This document shows positions 15,247-24,596 of a stretch of 64,000 nt of DNA, one piece after another. The notes beneath the pieces are model-generated. The model ran no database searches, was not told the DNA's origin, and saw only the letters and a list, made by a program, of their open reading frames with translations. Source of the stretch: Candidatus Thiodiazotropha sp. (ex Epidulcina cf. delphinae) (GTDB lineage Bacteria > Pseudomonadota > Gammaproteobacteria > Chromatiales > Chromatiaceae); assembly GCA_025656455.1 (NCBI GenBank), contig JAHXHS010000014.1, forward strand, positions 47,177-111,176, read 5' to 3'. Position 1 is the stretch's first letter, and every line of letters begins with the position of its first letter. The translations under genes and the position numbers were made by a program.

Positions 15247-18144
15247 ATGAAACTGCATAAAATCTCCGATCTGGCGAGCGGTGACAGCGCCGACTCGACC
15301 CCGCCCCTCAACTCCTGCGGCGGTCAGGCCATAACCCGCCGCGACTTTCTGCGCAACTCCAGCCTGATGGCAGGGGGCGCTGCGTTGGTGACCGGTTTTG
15401 TCCCCGGCATGATCAAGAAGGCCGGGGCCGCGACGGCGCAGAACACGGGTCAGGTTGCATTGAAAAAGACCATCTGCACCCACTGTTCGGTCGGCTGCGG
15501 CATCATCGCCGAAGTGGAAAACGGTGTTTGGACCGGTCAGGAGCCCGCTTTCGACCACCCCTTCAACCTGGGCGCCCACTGCGCCAAGGGCGCTTCGGTG
15601 CGGGAGCACGGTCACGGTGAGCGGCGTTTGAAATACCCCACCAAGCTGGTCAACGGCAAGTGGAAGCGCATCTCCTGGGAACAGGCGATCAACGAGGTCG
15701 GCGACAAGATGCTGGAGATCCGTGAGCAGTCCGGTCCCGATTCGGTCTACTGGCTGGGGTCCGCCAAACACAATAACGAACAGGCCTACCTGTTCCGCAA
15801 ATTCGCCGCCTTCTGGGGCACCAACAACGTCGATCATCAGGCGCGTATCTGTCACTCCACCACGGTCGCCGGGGTTGCCAATACCTGGGGTTACGGCGCC
15901 ATGACCAACTCCTATAACGATATCCACAATTCGAAGGCGATTCTGATCATCGGCGGCAATCCGGCCGAGGCCCATCCGGTCTCGCTGCAGCATGTGTTCA
16001 AGGCCAAGGAGCAGAACAATGCCCAGTTGATCGTTATCGATCCCCGCTTTACCCGCACCGCGGCCCACGCCGATCTCTATCTGCGTCTGCGTCCCGGCAC
16101 GGATGTGCCGCTGATCTGGGGGATGCTCTGGCACATCTTCAACAACGGCTGGGAGGACAAGGCGTTTATCCGTCAGCGCGTGTATGGCCTGGAGGAGGTC
16201 AAGAAAGAGATTGCCAAATGGACCCCGGACGAGGTGGAGCGAGTCGCCGGGGTGCCGGAAAATCAGGTCTATGCCGCCGCCAAGACCATGGCCGACAATC
16301 GGCCGGGCACCTTCATCTGGTGCATGGGCGGCACCCAGCACACCATCGGCAACAACAACACCCGCGCCTACTGCATCTTCCAGTTGGCCCTGGGCAACAT
16401 GGGCACCGCCGGGGGCGGCACCAATATCTTCCGCGGCCACGACAATGTGCAGGGCGCCACCGACTTCGGGGTGCTCTCCCATACCCTGCCGGGGTATTAC
16501 GGCTTGTCGAAAGGCGCCTGGGGCCATTGGGCCAAGGTGTGGGATGTGGATTACGACTGGCTTGCCGGCCGCTTCGATCAAGCCAGTTATGAAAAGGCCA
16601 AAGGCAAGGATGCGATGGTGATGAATACCAAAGGTATTCCTGTTTCCCGTTGGATCGACGGGGTATTGGAGGAGAAGGCCAATATCGCCCAGAAGGACAA
16701 TGTGCGGGCGATGGTGCTGTGGGGGCATGCGCCCAACAGCCAGACCCGTGGGCCGGAGATGAAGAAGGCGATGGAGAAGCTGGACATGATGGTGATCATC
16801 GATCCCTATCCGACCGTCTCGGCGGTGATGCACGACAGGACCGACGGTGTCTATCTGCTCCCCGCCGCCACCCAGTTCGAGACCTATGGTTCAGTGACGG
16901 CTTCCAACCGTTCGCTGCAGTGGCGCGACAAGGTGATCGAACCGATGTTCGAGTCCCTGCCTGATCACACCATCATGTATCGATTGGCCAACAAGCTCGG
17001 CTTTGCCAACGAGTGTTTTAAGCATATCAAAATCAACAACGACGAACCCTTGATCGAGGATATCACCCTCGAATTCAACAAGGGCATGTGGACCATCGGT
17101 TATACCGGCCAGAGCCCTGAGCGGATGAAGAAGCAACAACAGAACTGGGGCACCTTCGACTATACCAGCCTGTTGGCCGAGGGCGGCCCCTGCGATGGTG
17201 AATACTATGGTCTGCCATGGCCCTGCTGGGGCACGGCTGAGATGGGACATCCGGGTACACCGAATCTTTACGACACCAGTAAGTCTGTCGCCAAGGGCGG
17301 CTTGACCTTCCGCGCCCGGTTCGGTGTCGAGCGCAATGGCGTTAGCCTGTTGGCCAATGGCGCCTACTCCAAGGGTTCCGAAATCAAAAACGGTTACCCG
17401 GAGTTCACCCACGAACTGCTGAAGAAGTTGGGTTGGTGGAATGATTTGACACCGGAGGAGCAAAAGCTGGCGGAGGGCAAGAATTGGAAGACCGATCGTT
17501 CCGGGGGTATCCAGCGGGTTGCCATCAAGCATGGCTGTGCGCCTTTCGGCAACGCCAAGGCCCGTACCGTGGTATGGACATTTCCCGATCCGGTGCCGAT
17601 CCATCGAGAACCGCTCTATACAAGCCGGCGTGACCTGGTGGAGAAGTATCCCACCTACGAAGATCGTAAATCCTTCTATCGGTTGCCGACACGTTACGGC
17701 TCGATCCAGGCGAAGGACTACTCCAAGGAGTATCCCATCATCCTCACCTCGGGACGTCTGGTTGAGTACGAAGGTGGCGGTGACGAGACCCGCTCCAATG
17801 CCTGGCTGGCGGAGTTGCAGCAGGATATGTTTGTTGAGATGCATCCGCGGGATGCCAACAACGCCGGTGTGAGGGATGGGGACGATGTCTGGCTGGAGGG
17901 CGCCGAGGGCGCTCGCCTCAAGGTCAAGGCGCTGGTGACCCGACGGGTGGCAGCCGGCGTGGCCTTTATGCCGTTCCATTTCGGCGGTCACTTCCAAGGC
18001 AAGGATCTGCGTAGTAAATATCCTGAGGGGGCGGATCCTTTCGTGCTGGGCGAAGCCTGTAACACGGCCATGACCTATGGCTATGACTCAGTCACGCAGA
18101 TGCAGGAGACCAAGTGCAGTCTGTGTCGCATCAGTAAAGCGTAA
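15247..18144 (+). CDS. fdhA: Formate dehydrogenase catalytic (molybdopterin) subunit, Cys type
   Basis: A 965-residue periplasmic molybdopterin oxidoreductase oxidising formate to CO2. It has a TAT signal RRDFLRNSSLMAGGAALVTG (31-50). The 4Fe-4S ligands are Cys77, 80, 84 and 112 (CTHCSVGC.. GAHCAKG). The metal ligand is Cys202 in ARICHSTTVAGVANT, where E. coli FdnG has selenocysteine; no in-frame TGA or SECIS is needed. Molybdopterin-binding blocks IIGGNPAEAHPVSLQH and MFVEMHPRDANNAGV are present. The extreme C-terminus carries an extra CSLCRISKA cysteine pair. It lies upstream of fdhB and fdhC. Formate is the expected electron donor to the quinone pool. Confidence 0.96.
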   Translation: MKLHKISDLASGDSADSTPPLNSCGGQAITRRDFLRNSSLMAGGAALVTGFVPGMIKKAGAATAQNTGQVALKKTICTHCSVGCGIIAEVENGVWTGQEPAFDHPFNLGAHCAKGASVREHGHGERRLKYPTKLVNGKWKRISWEQAINEVGDKMLEIREQSGPDSVYWLGSAKHNNEQAYLFRKFAAFWGTNNVDHQARICHSTTVAGVANTWGYGAMTNSYNDIHNSKAILIIGGNPAEAHPVSLQHVFKAKEQNNAQLIVIDPRFTRTAAHADLYLRLRPGTDVPLIWGMLWHIFNNGWEDKAFIRQRVYGLEEVKKEIAKWTPDEVERVAGVPENQVYAAAKTMADNRPGTFIWCMGGTQHTIGNNNTRAYCIFQLALGNMGTAGGGTNIFRGHDNVQGATDFGVLSHTLPGYYGLSKGAWGHWAKVWDVDYDWLAGRFDQASYEKAKGKDAMVMNTKGIPVSRWIDGVLEEKANIAQKDNVRAMVLWGHAPNSQTRGPEMKKAMEKLDMMVIIDPYPTVSAVMHDRTDGVYLLPAATQFETYGSVTASNRSLQWRDKVIEPMFESLPDHTIMYRLANKLGFANECFKHIKINNDEPLIEDITLEFNKGMWTIGYTGQSPERMKKQQQNWGTFDYTSLLAEGGPCDGEYYGLPWPCWGTAEMGHPGTPNLYDTSKSVAKGGLTFRARFGVERNGVSLLANGAYSKGSEIKNGYPEFTHELLKKLGWWNDLTPEEQKLAEGKNWKTDRSGGIQRVAIKHGCAPFGNAKARTVVWTFPDPVPIHREPLYTSRRDLVEKYPTYEDRKSFYRLPTRYGSIQAKDYSKEYPIILTSGRLVEYEGGGDETRSNAWLAELQQDMFVEMHPRDANNAGVRDGDDVWLEGAEGARLKVKALVTRRVAAGVAFMPFHFGGHFQGKDLRSKYPEGADPFVLGEACNTAMTYGYDSVTQMQETKCSLCRISKA

Positions 18145-18170
18145 CCGGGTTCTAACAGAGGATATAAAAC

Positions 18171-18800
18171 ATGGCGCGAATGAAATTTTATTGTGATCCC
18201 GAACGTTGTATCGAGTGCAACGCCTGCGTGACGGCCTGCAAGAATGAGAACGAGGTCCCCTGGGGCGTTAATCGCCGCCGGGTCGTGACCATCAATGACG
18301 GCGAAGAGGGGGAGCGCTCCTTGTCGGTGGCCTGCATGCACTGTTCGGATGCACCCTGCGCAACGGTCTGTCCGGTTGACTGCTTCTATACCACCCAGGA
18401 CGGCGTGGTGCTGCACGACAAGGATATCTGCATCGGCTGCGGCTATTGCTTCTATGCCTGTCCCTTTGGCGCGCCGCAATTTCCCGAAGACGGCGCGTTC
18501 GCCACCCGCGGCAAGATGGACAAGTGCACCTTCTGCGCCGGCGGACCCGAGGCGGACAACAGTTCGGATGAGCAGAGAAAATACGGATCCAACCGGCTGG
18601 CGGAGGGCAAACTGCCGCTGTGCGCGGAGATGTGTTCCACCAAGGCGCTGTTGGCGGGCGATGCGGACACCATCTCTGAGATCTATCGCAAACGCATCAT
18701 CAATCGCAGCGCGAGTGTGATGGCGCGGGGCGTCTCCTATCGGGATGCCTCGTTCCGCGCGCCCTATAACGCCGCTGGAAAGAGCAGTGCAAAAGAGTGA
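18171..18800 (+). CDS. fdhB: Formate dehydrogenase iron-sulfur subunit
   Basis: A 209-residue electron-transfer subunit with four 4Fe-4S motifs: CIECNACVTACKNE, ACMHCSDAPCATVCP, CIGCGYCFYACPFGAP, and the split CTFCAG..CAEMC. There is no signal peptide, so it should be exported piggy-back with FdhA by the TAT system. It passes electrons from FdhA to the cytochrome b subunit. No C-terminal membrane helix is present, unlike E. coli FdnH. Its TGA stop overlaps the GTG start of fdhC. Confidence 0.95.
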   Translation: MARMKFYCDPERCIECNACVTACKNENEVPWGVNRRRVVTINDGEEGERSLSVACMHCSDAPCATVCPVDCFYTTQDGVVLHDKDICIGCGYCFYACPFGAPQFPEDGAFATRGKMDKCTFCAGGPEADNSSDEQRKYGSNRLAEGKLPLCAEMCSTKALLAGDADTISEIYRKRIINRSASVMARGVSYRDASFRAPYNAAGKSSAKE

Positions 18801-19924
18801 CCAACGGTCATCTGAGATTAGCTTCTATGATCAGGTCGAAAATCTTGCAGTTCGATAGCGGCGACGGAACGCCGGCCGGCTGGTTGCTGCTGCTGTTATT
18901 GCTCTTGTATTCACTGCCGCTGGATACCATCGCCAAGGAGGCTGTATCGAGAGGCCTGCCTTCGGCGGCCGTGCTCAATCCGGCCGCTGAATTGTGGCGT
19001 GACGTGCGCCAGAGAGATCAGCCGACTACCGGCAGCACCCAGGTAAGAGGCGTGGATTCAGGTGTGCTGATTAATGCCTACGGCGATAGATGGCGAAAGT
19101 TCAGAATGCAGCAGTTGATTCCGATCGGCGGCTATATGCTGATGGGAATCGTCGTTGTGCTGGCGGTTTTCTACCTGGTGCGGGGAAAGGTCCCTATTGA
19201 AGGCGGTGAATCGGATAGGAAGTTACCGCGATATTCCACCTACGAACGCATGATTCACTGGTTCATTGCTTCAATTTTCCTGTTTCTCGCCATTACCGGC
19301 CTGATCCTGTTGTTCGGCCGTCCAGTGCTGATCCCGATGCTCGGTAAAGAGACCTTTTCCATACTTGCCTCGGCTTGCAAGGAGGGACATAACCTGATGG
19401 GGCCGCTGTTCCTGCTTGCCCTGATACTGGTCTTTATCAAGTTCGTCCGGCGCAATATTTACCAGAAAGGCGATCTGAGCTGGTTATTGAGAGGCGGCGG
19501 CATTATCGGCCCCAAGCACGTCCCCTCCAACTTCTTCAACATGGGCGAGAAGACCATGTTTTGGATGCTGGTTTTGGTCGGTTCGCTGATCGTGGTTTCC
19601 GGGTTGGTGTTGGTGTTTCCCTTGTTCGGCCAGGGACGCGAGTGGATGGAGCTCGCCCATGTCGGTCATGCCATCGGCGCGCTGCTGATGATCGGTGTGA
19701 TCATCGGCCATATCTATATCGGCACCATCGGCATGGAGGGGGCCATCGAGGGGATGAAGACCGGTTATTGCGATCTCAACTGGGCCAAGGAGCACCATGA
19801 CTTGTGGGCCAGCAGGGCGGAGGCGCGTGGTGAAGCCCTATCAAACGAGGCGGTTGGCCAGTTGCGGGATCTCGATCCTCTGCCGTCGTCGCTCGGCGCC
19901 CGGACTCAGGAGGCAGGCAAGTGA
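18797..19924 (+). CDS. fdhC: Formate dehydrogenase cytochrome b556 (gamma) subunit
   Basis: A 375-residue inner-membrane dihaem cytochrome b of the FdnI/FdhC family. There is an N-terminal TM segment (WLLLLLLLLYSLPL), a periplasmic loop and a second helix near 112-134. The conserved FdnI block follows: YSTYERMIHWFIASIFLFLA, GHNLMGPLFLL, GEKTMFWMLVLVGSLIVVSG, and AHVGHAIGALLMIGVIIGHIYIGT. Histidines in helices 3, 4 and 6 are likely haem ligands. It reduces quinone. The start is GTG at 18797 (GTGA overlap with fdhB); an ATG at 18827 is an alternative. Confidence 0.93.
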   Translation: MTNGHLRLASMIRSKILQFDSGDGTPAGWLLLLLLLLYSLPLDTIAKEAVSRGLPSAAVLNPAAELWRDVRQRDQPTTGSTQVRGVDSGVLINAYGDRWRKFRMQQLIPIGGYMLMGIVVVLAVFYLVRGKVPIEGGESDRKLPRYSTYERMIHWFIASIFLFLAITGLILLFGRPVLIPMLGKETFSILASACKEGHNLMGPLFLLALILVFIKFVRRNIYQKGDLSWLLRGGGIIGPKHVPSNFFNMGEKTMFWMLVLVGSLIVVSGLVLVFPLFGQGREWMELAHVGHAIGALLMIGVIIGHIYIGTIGMEGAIEGMKTGYCDLNWAKEHHDLWASRAEARGEALSNEAVGQLRDLDPLPSSLGARTQEAGK

Positions 19925-20562
19925 TCGGGCAGTTCATTGACGGTCCCCTGTGGACCTTCTCCCTGGCTGTTTTTCTGATCGGTGTCATCTGGCGTATTGT
20001 GGCGATTCTGATGGCGGGAAACCGGCCGGACTTGGCAACACCGAAGGGGAGCGCTGGGGCAGGCGCGCTACGCGCCCTGTTCAGCCGTTTTCTCCCAGAG
20101 CGCACCGTCGCGACACATGGCCGCCTGCAGTTGATTGCCGGTTATCTGTTTCATCTCGGACTGCTTGCCTTACTCTTTTTCGCCCAACCCCATATCGATT
20201 TCATCGCCGACAGGATTACCGGGCTGAGTTGGCCGGCCATGCCCCACTGGGCGTTTATCGTTGCCGCGGAACTCGCCTTTGCCGGGTTGATCCTGTTGTG
20301 GCTCTATCGCATCCTGAATCCGGTTACCCGTCTGCTCTCCGATCTCGACGACCATATCGGGACTATCCTGGTTTTTCTGGTGATGTTGACGGGCTGCCTG
20401 GCATTGGCGCAGGCATTCGAACCCCTGCGTCTGATCCATCTGTTGTTAGCGGAGCTGCTGCTGATCTACTTTCCGTTCAGCAAGTTGATGCATGCCTTCA
20501 CCTTTATCATGAGTCGCGGTTACACCGGAGCGACCATGGGACGCAAAGGCGTCAACGCCTAG
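19921..20562 (+). CDS. NarI-like cytochrome b membrane subunit
   Basis: A 213-residue membrane protein with five predicted helices and conserved histidines: GRLQLIAGYLFHLGLLALLFF, MPHWAFIVAAELAFAGLILL, and HLLLAELLLIYFPFSKLMHAF. It resembles the respiratory nitrate reductase gamma subunit and the DsrM/HmeC family. The start is GTG at 19921, overlapping the fdhC stop by 4 bp. Together with the HdrD-like gene that follows it would form a quinone-linked module comparable to DsrMK. This arrangement is not part of the classic E. coli-type formate dehydrogenase. Confidence 0.85.
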   Translation: MIGQFIDGPLWTFSLAVFLIGVIWRIVAILMAGNRPDLATPKGSAGAGALRALFSRFLPERTVATHGRLQLIAGYLFHLGLLALLFFAQPHIDFIADRITGLSWPAMPHWAFIVAAELAFAGLILLWLYRILNPVTRLLSDLDDHIGTILVFLVMLTGCLALAQAFEPLRLIHLLLAELLLIYFPFSKLMHAFTFIMSRGYTGATMGRKGVNA

Positions 20563-20587
20563 CATTCGTCTCTCAGGAGAAAAGTCC

Positions 20588-21859
20588 ATGAGCGAACAGT
20601 TCGATCAGGGCGTGCAGGCGCTTCGCCAGCAGATAGACGCCAGAATCTCCGCCTACTTTTCCAGTTGCGTGCATTGTGGTCTTTGCGCGGAGGCCTGTCT
20701 CTTCTACACCGAAACCGACAACCCCCGTTACACCCCCATCCATAAACTGGAGCCGATGAAAAAACTGTGGCGGCGTGAACACACCTTCTGGGGGAAGCTG
20801 GGTGCCGTGCTCGGGGTGAGCGAGCCGTTGACCGAAGAGGATTTTAGCGAATGGGAAACCCTGGTTTACGATAGTTGCACCCTTTGCGGTCGCTGCTCCA
20901 TGGTCTGTCCGGTGGGCAACGACATCACCTATATGATCCGCAAACAGCGGGAAGGTTTTTCAGCAGCGGGCTATGCCCCCGAGGGCATGAAAGAGGCGAC
21001 CCGGCGTGCATTGGAAATCGGCAGTCCCATGGGGGTGACCTATGCCACACTCAAGGCAGCCCTGGCGCATGTTGAAAAGGATACCGGGCTGAGTGTCCCG
21101 GTGGACACACAGGGCGCCGATTATATGGCCCTCTTCTCCTCCATGGAAGTTGTCAATTTTCCTGAATATATCGCGGCGATAACGCGAATTTTCCATGCCG
21201 CCGGTGTGTCGTGGACGATCAGCAGCGAGGCCTTTGAGGCCACCAACAGCGGCATCCAGATCGGCAATAAGGATGCCGCCGCCGAGATTGTCAATCGGGT
21301 GGCGATTGCGGCCGATAAGCTGGGCGTGAAGTCTGTCATCAGCCCGGAGTGCGGACATGCCTACATGGCGATTCGCTGGGAGGGACCGAATCTCATCGGC
21401 CGTGCCTACCCGTTCGAAGTGGTGCATATCCTGGAGTTGCTGGATCAATTGAAAGCCGAGGGACGCCTACGATTGGAATCCAAGGAGAGTACCCCGATGA
21501 CCCTGCACGACCCCTGCCAGATCGTTCGGCGCGGTGGTGTGATACGACAGCCGCGTGATCTATTGAACAGTGTGGCGGAGCACTTCGTCGAGATGAAGGA
21601 TCATGGCGTGATGAACTGGTGCTGCGGCGGCGGAGGCGGGGTGAGTGCGAATGAACGCGCCGAACCGCTGAGGCTTCAGGCGTTCAATCGTAAGAAAAAA
21701 CAATTGGACGAATCAGGTGTCAATACCATGGTGACCGCCTGCGCCAATTGCCGGATCATCCTTGAAGAGGGGATTGAGCACAATGAGATGGATACAGCGG
21801 TGATCAGTCTGACGGAATTGATTGCGGATCACTTGATCGAAGGTAGGAACGAAAACTAG
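20588..21859 (+). CDS. HdrD/DsrK-like Fe-S oxidoreductase (CCG domains)
   Basis: A 423-residue cytoplasmic protein. Two ferredoxin motifs lie in the N-terminal half: CVHCGLCAEAC (near 22) and CTLCGRCSMVCPVG (near 97). The C-terminal half has a CCG domain with DPCQIV, NWCCGGGGGV and TACANCR; a degenerate first copy around SPECGHAYMA retains one Cys. In HdrB/HdrD/DsrK such CCG motifs hold the non-cubane 4Fe-4S cluster that handles disulfides or trisulfides. It lies 25 bp after the NarI-like gene with a GGAGA ribosome binding site. Its substrate here is unknown. Electron flow between the quinone pool and a cytoplasmic thiol/disulfide carrier is an inference. Confidence 0.88.
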   Translation: MSEQFDQGVQALRQQIDARISAYFSSCVHCGLCAEACLFYTETDNPRYTPIHKLEPMKKLWRREHTFWGKLGAVLGVSEPLTEEDFSEWETLVYDSCTLCGRCSMVCPVGNDITYMIRKQREGFSAAGYAPEGMKEATRRALEIGSPMGVTYATLKAALAHVEKDTGLSVPVDTQGADYMALFSSMEVVNFPEYIAAITRIFHAAGVSWTISSEAFEATNSGIQIGNKDAAAEIVNRVAIAADKLGVKSVISPECGHAYMAIRWEGPNLIGRAYPFEVVHILELLDQLKAEGRLRLESKESTPMTLHDPCQIVRRGGVIRQPRDLLNSVAEHFVEMKDHGVMNWCCGGGGGVSANERAEPLRLQAFNRKKKQLDESGVNTMVTACANCRIILEEGIEHNEMDTAVISLTELIADHLIEGRNEN

Positions 21860-21877
21860 TTTTTCCAGGAGGTTAAT

Positions 21878-22303
21878 ATGTCTTTTCTGTTCAAAGGGTT
21901 CTCTATTTTTATGCTATGGGTCCTGTGTGCTCCACAGGTTATTGCCGGGACACCCGCCCCAGAAGGGGTGAAGCTCTACATTATTTCACCGGCAGACGGT
22001 ACTGAGGTTTCCAGTCCGTTTACGGTTCGCTTCGGTTTGCGGGGTATGGGTGTCGCTCCAGCCGGGGTGGAACGCGACAAGACCGGGCACCATCATCTGC
22101 TGATCGATGTGGAAACGATGCCGGCAATGGATAAGCCTTTGCCGTCGGACGCCAATCACCGCCATTTCGGCGGCGGGCAGACGGAAGTGACGCTCGATCC
22201 CCCCAGGGGATCGCACACCCTGCAGTTGATCCTCGGGGATAAGGACCATGTTCCCTTCGTTCCGCCGTTGGTTTCCGACAGGATCAGGATAATGGTGAAA
22301 TGA
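21878..22303 (+). CDS. DUF4399 exported protein
   Basis: A 141-residue secreted protein with a Sec signal (FSIFMLWVLCAPQVIAG). The DUF4399 body has KLYIISPADGTEVSSPFTVRFGLRGMGVAPAG, then HHHLLID and NHRHFGGGQTE, and GSHTLQLILGDKDHVPFVPP. The ribosome binding site AGGAGG is strong. It is the last gene of the formate region, 18 bp after the HdrD-like gene. The many histidines suggest metal binding. No function is known for the family. Confidence 0.85.
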   Translation: MSFLFKGFSIFMLWVLCAPQVIAGTPAPEGVKLYIISPADGTEVSSPFTVRFGLRGMGVAPAGVERDKTGHHHLLIDVETMPAMDKPLPSDANHRHFGGGQTEVTLDPPRGSHTLQLILGDKDHVPFVPPLVSDRIRIMVK

Positions 22304-22352
22304 TGCTGGCTTTTCGGCTGTTTTGTCAGGCTCTTCCAGTAACCGGTGGTGG

Positions 22353-24551
22353 TTATACTTCGTAGACTTCGATTTTTTGTAATAACTCGCTGGAAATCCC
22401 GATCAGGCCCTTGACCTGCTGATTGATACTGGCCATCTTGGTGCTGGATTCTTCTGCGATATCGGAGATACCTTCGATGTTCTGAGCAATTTCCGGGAAG
22501 GTCCGGTCCTGCTGCTCGGTGCTTTTTGCGATCACGGCAACCTGTTCCGAAAGCTTTCCGATGGCATCGTCGATGATGTTCAACTTATCGCTGACCTGGT
22601 CGCTCTTCTCCCGCTCCTGGCCGGCTCTTTCACTGGAGTTCTCCATTTCCGTTACCGTGGGTGTGATCCGGCCATGCACCTGGCTGACGATCTGCTCGAT
22701 ATCCCGGGTGGACTGGGCGGTTCGGGTGGCAAGGTGTCGCACCTCATCGGCCACGACAGCGAAACCACGCCCCTGTTCACCGGCGCGAGCCGCCTCAATG
22801 GCGGCATTGAGGGCCAGCAGGTTGGTCTGTTCAGCGATGCCGTTGATGGTGACGACGATGGAGTTGATAGCCTCGGAGTCTGTTTCCAGTCGTCGCACAT
22901 GGACGATGGCGGCGTTCAGGCCTTCGGAGGTTTGACGCGATAGTTCAATCAATTGATCGAGCAGGGTATTCCCTTCGCTCACCATCTGACTGACCTCACC
23001 CATGGATTTGTTTGCATCCACGGCGTTATTGGCGATCTCATGGGTGGTGGCGGTCATCTCTTCGGTGGCGACGCCGATCTGTCGACTGCTGTCCCGTTGC
23101 TGGTTCATCGAGTGACTGGTCTCATCAGCGATGGTGCTCAGTTCCTGAGCATGGCCGTCCACTACCCGGGCAAGCTGGTTCATACCTGAAATGTCATTTC
23201 GGAAACTGGCCAGCAACTGATTCATGCCTTGAATCAGGTCCAGCAGTTCCCCCTTGGCGCCATCTGTCTTCATCTTCACCCGCAGGTCGTTGCCCATTGC
23301 CTGGCGCAGGCCAAGCGTAAAGCGCGTCAGTGGCCCAACGATTTGGCGGTTGATCACCAACGCAGCCCCAATCCCGATAAAAAGAACGAAAAGAGAAGCG
23401 ACCACGGCGGAATAACGTCCCTGCTCGGCCACACCGACTGCCTCGGCAGAGGATTGGCGCACCATGCTGAGCGATTCGCCGGAGGCCTTCAGGCTGTCGA
23501 TAGTCCGGGCGGCATTTTCCACTGCCTCGGGCAATTGCTTGAGGCTGTCGCTCACCCTGTCGATGGTGCCGGAAAGCCGGCCGGTGAGTTGGCCGATTTC
23601 ATCACTGGATTGCTGTGTCAGGGAGATGGAACTCTGCAGGGTCAGGGCGGATTCTGAACTTGAGCGTGCAGCCTGCTGAGCGGTTTGCTTGGCGCTGGCC
23701 GCGGTGGCCAGGGCGGCTTGATTCTGGACATCGGCGATCCGCCAAGCCAACTCCCTTAGCTGAGAGGCGGACTGCATGATGCGGCTGCCATAGCTGATCA
23801 ACGAATCCCGCAGTTCCGAGATCTGTGTGGTGCTGGTGGTTTCACCGAGGTCGCGCATGAACCGGCGGTAACGACGCAGGTCCTGGAAAATAATTTTAGT
23901 CTGCTCGGTGGCCGGTTGAATCAAGGCGTCTTGCTGATCCATAAGAGCGGTCGAGTCGGATAGTTGTGGCAGCAGTTCCTGTACCAACTTAACCGATTTG
24001 AACATTCCCGCTATATCGGCCATCGGGCCGTCCACATCGGATTCGAACTCGTTGAGATAATTGAAAAAGCCGATATAAGAGCGCAGCATGCCGGCATTGA
24101 TCGCCTCTGTGGCGCGAATCAATACCTGGGTGTTGCCGGCACTCGCACGCAGCGCCTCAACAAGCTGCCCGCTCTGAGCACCGATGGTTTCGATATTGGT
24201 GACCTGTTCGGCAAAGGTTTTGTCGATCTCGGCCAAGTGCTGACTGATCTTGGCGGTTGCCTGGCGACTGTCATCCAGCGCATCCTGCATCGCCCTCAGG
24301 CTTTGTACCTCGGTTTCGGATTTCTGCAGTACCTGAACACTGCGATCCAACGCGGCAACATGATCAATGGCGCTGGTCAGGGTGGCGTTGTGGGCGGTCA
24401 TGCCCCGGTCAATGGAACTGATACTCTCCATCATACGGCTGGTCGTTATGAACGTGATAGCCCCCAGCAGCAGAAGCAGCCCACCGAGTATGGCGTATCC
24501 CGCGTTGATACGGAAGGCGGCACTTCGGGTATTGATTGAAGCGGTTTTCAT
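22353..24551 (-). CDS. Methyl-accepting chemotaxis protein
   Basis: A 732-residue transmembrane chemoreceptor. TM1 is about 17-37, followed by a long, mostly helical periplasmic region of about 340 residues. TM2 is about 380-400 ([18 protein letters not shown]), followed by HAMP and a signalling domain with the invariant hairpin tip [20 protein letters not shown] and [15 protein letters not shown]. The long helical sensor resembles HBM/four-helix types. No C-terminal CheR/CheB pentapeptide is seen. It lies 45 bp downstream of, and probably co-transcribed with, a periplasmic haem-domain protein that could present a signal to it. Confidence 0.93.
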   Translation of the reverse strand: MKTASINTRSAAFRINAGYAILGGLLLLLGAITFITTSRMMESISSIDRGMTAHNATLTSAIDHVAALDRSVQVLQKSETEVQSLRAMQDALDDSRQATAKISQHLAEIDKTFAEQVTNIETIGAQSGQLVEALRASAGNTQVLIRATEAINAGMLRSYIGFFNYLNEFESDVDGPMADIAGMFKSVKLVQELLPQLSDSTALMDQQDALIQPATEQTKIIFQDLRRYRRFMRDLGETTSTTQISELRDSLISYGSRIMQSASQLRELAWRIADVQNQAALATAASAKQTAQQAARSSSESALTLQSSISLTQQSSDEIGQLTGRLSGTIDRVSDSLKQLPEAVENAARTIDSLKASGESLSMVRQSSAEAVGVAEQGRYSAVVASLFVLFIGIGAALVINRQIVGPLTRFTLGLRQAMGNDLRVKMKTDGAKGELLDLIQGMNQLLASFRNDISGMNQLARVVDGHAQELSTIADETSHSMNQQRDSSRQIGVATEEMTATTHEIANNAVDANKSMGEVSQMVSEGNTLLDQLIELSRQTSEGLNAAIVHVRRLETDSEAINSIVVTINGIAEQTNLLALNAAIEAARAGEQGRGFAVVADEVRHLATRTAQSTRDIEQIVSQVHGRITPTVTEMENSSERAGQEREKSDQVSDKLNIIDDAIGKLSEQVAVIAKSTEQQDRTFPEIAQNIEGISDIAEESSTKMASINQQVKGLIGISSELLQKIEVYEV

Positions 24552-24596
24552 GGTTCTGTTCTTTGCTCGGTTACCCCGGTGGAAAAGACCGATGAG

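Noticed and set aside
15847..15870. Possible selenocysteine site in formate dehydrogenase
   Set aside because: The active-site codon is TGT (Cys202), not TGA, and no hairpin need be invoked.
15214..16833. Long minus-strand frame (539 codons) opposite fdhA
   Set aside because: A mirror frame of a GC-rich, strongly supported gene, without homology or ribosome binding site. The same applies to other long antisense frames, for example 35170-37041 and 59820-61130.
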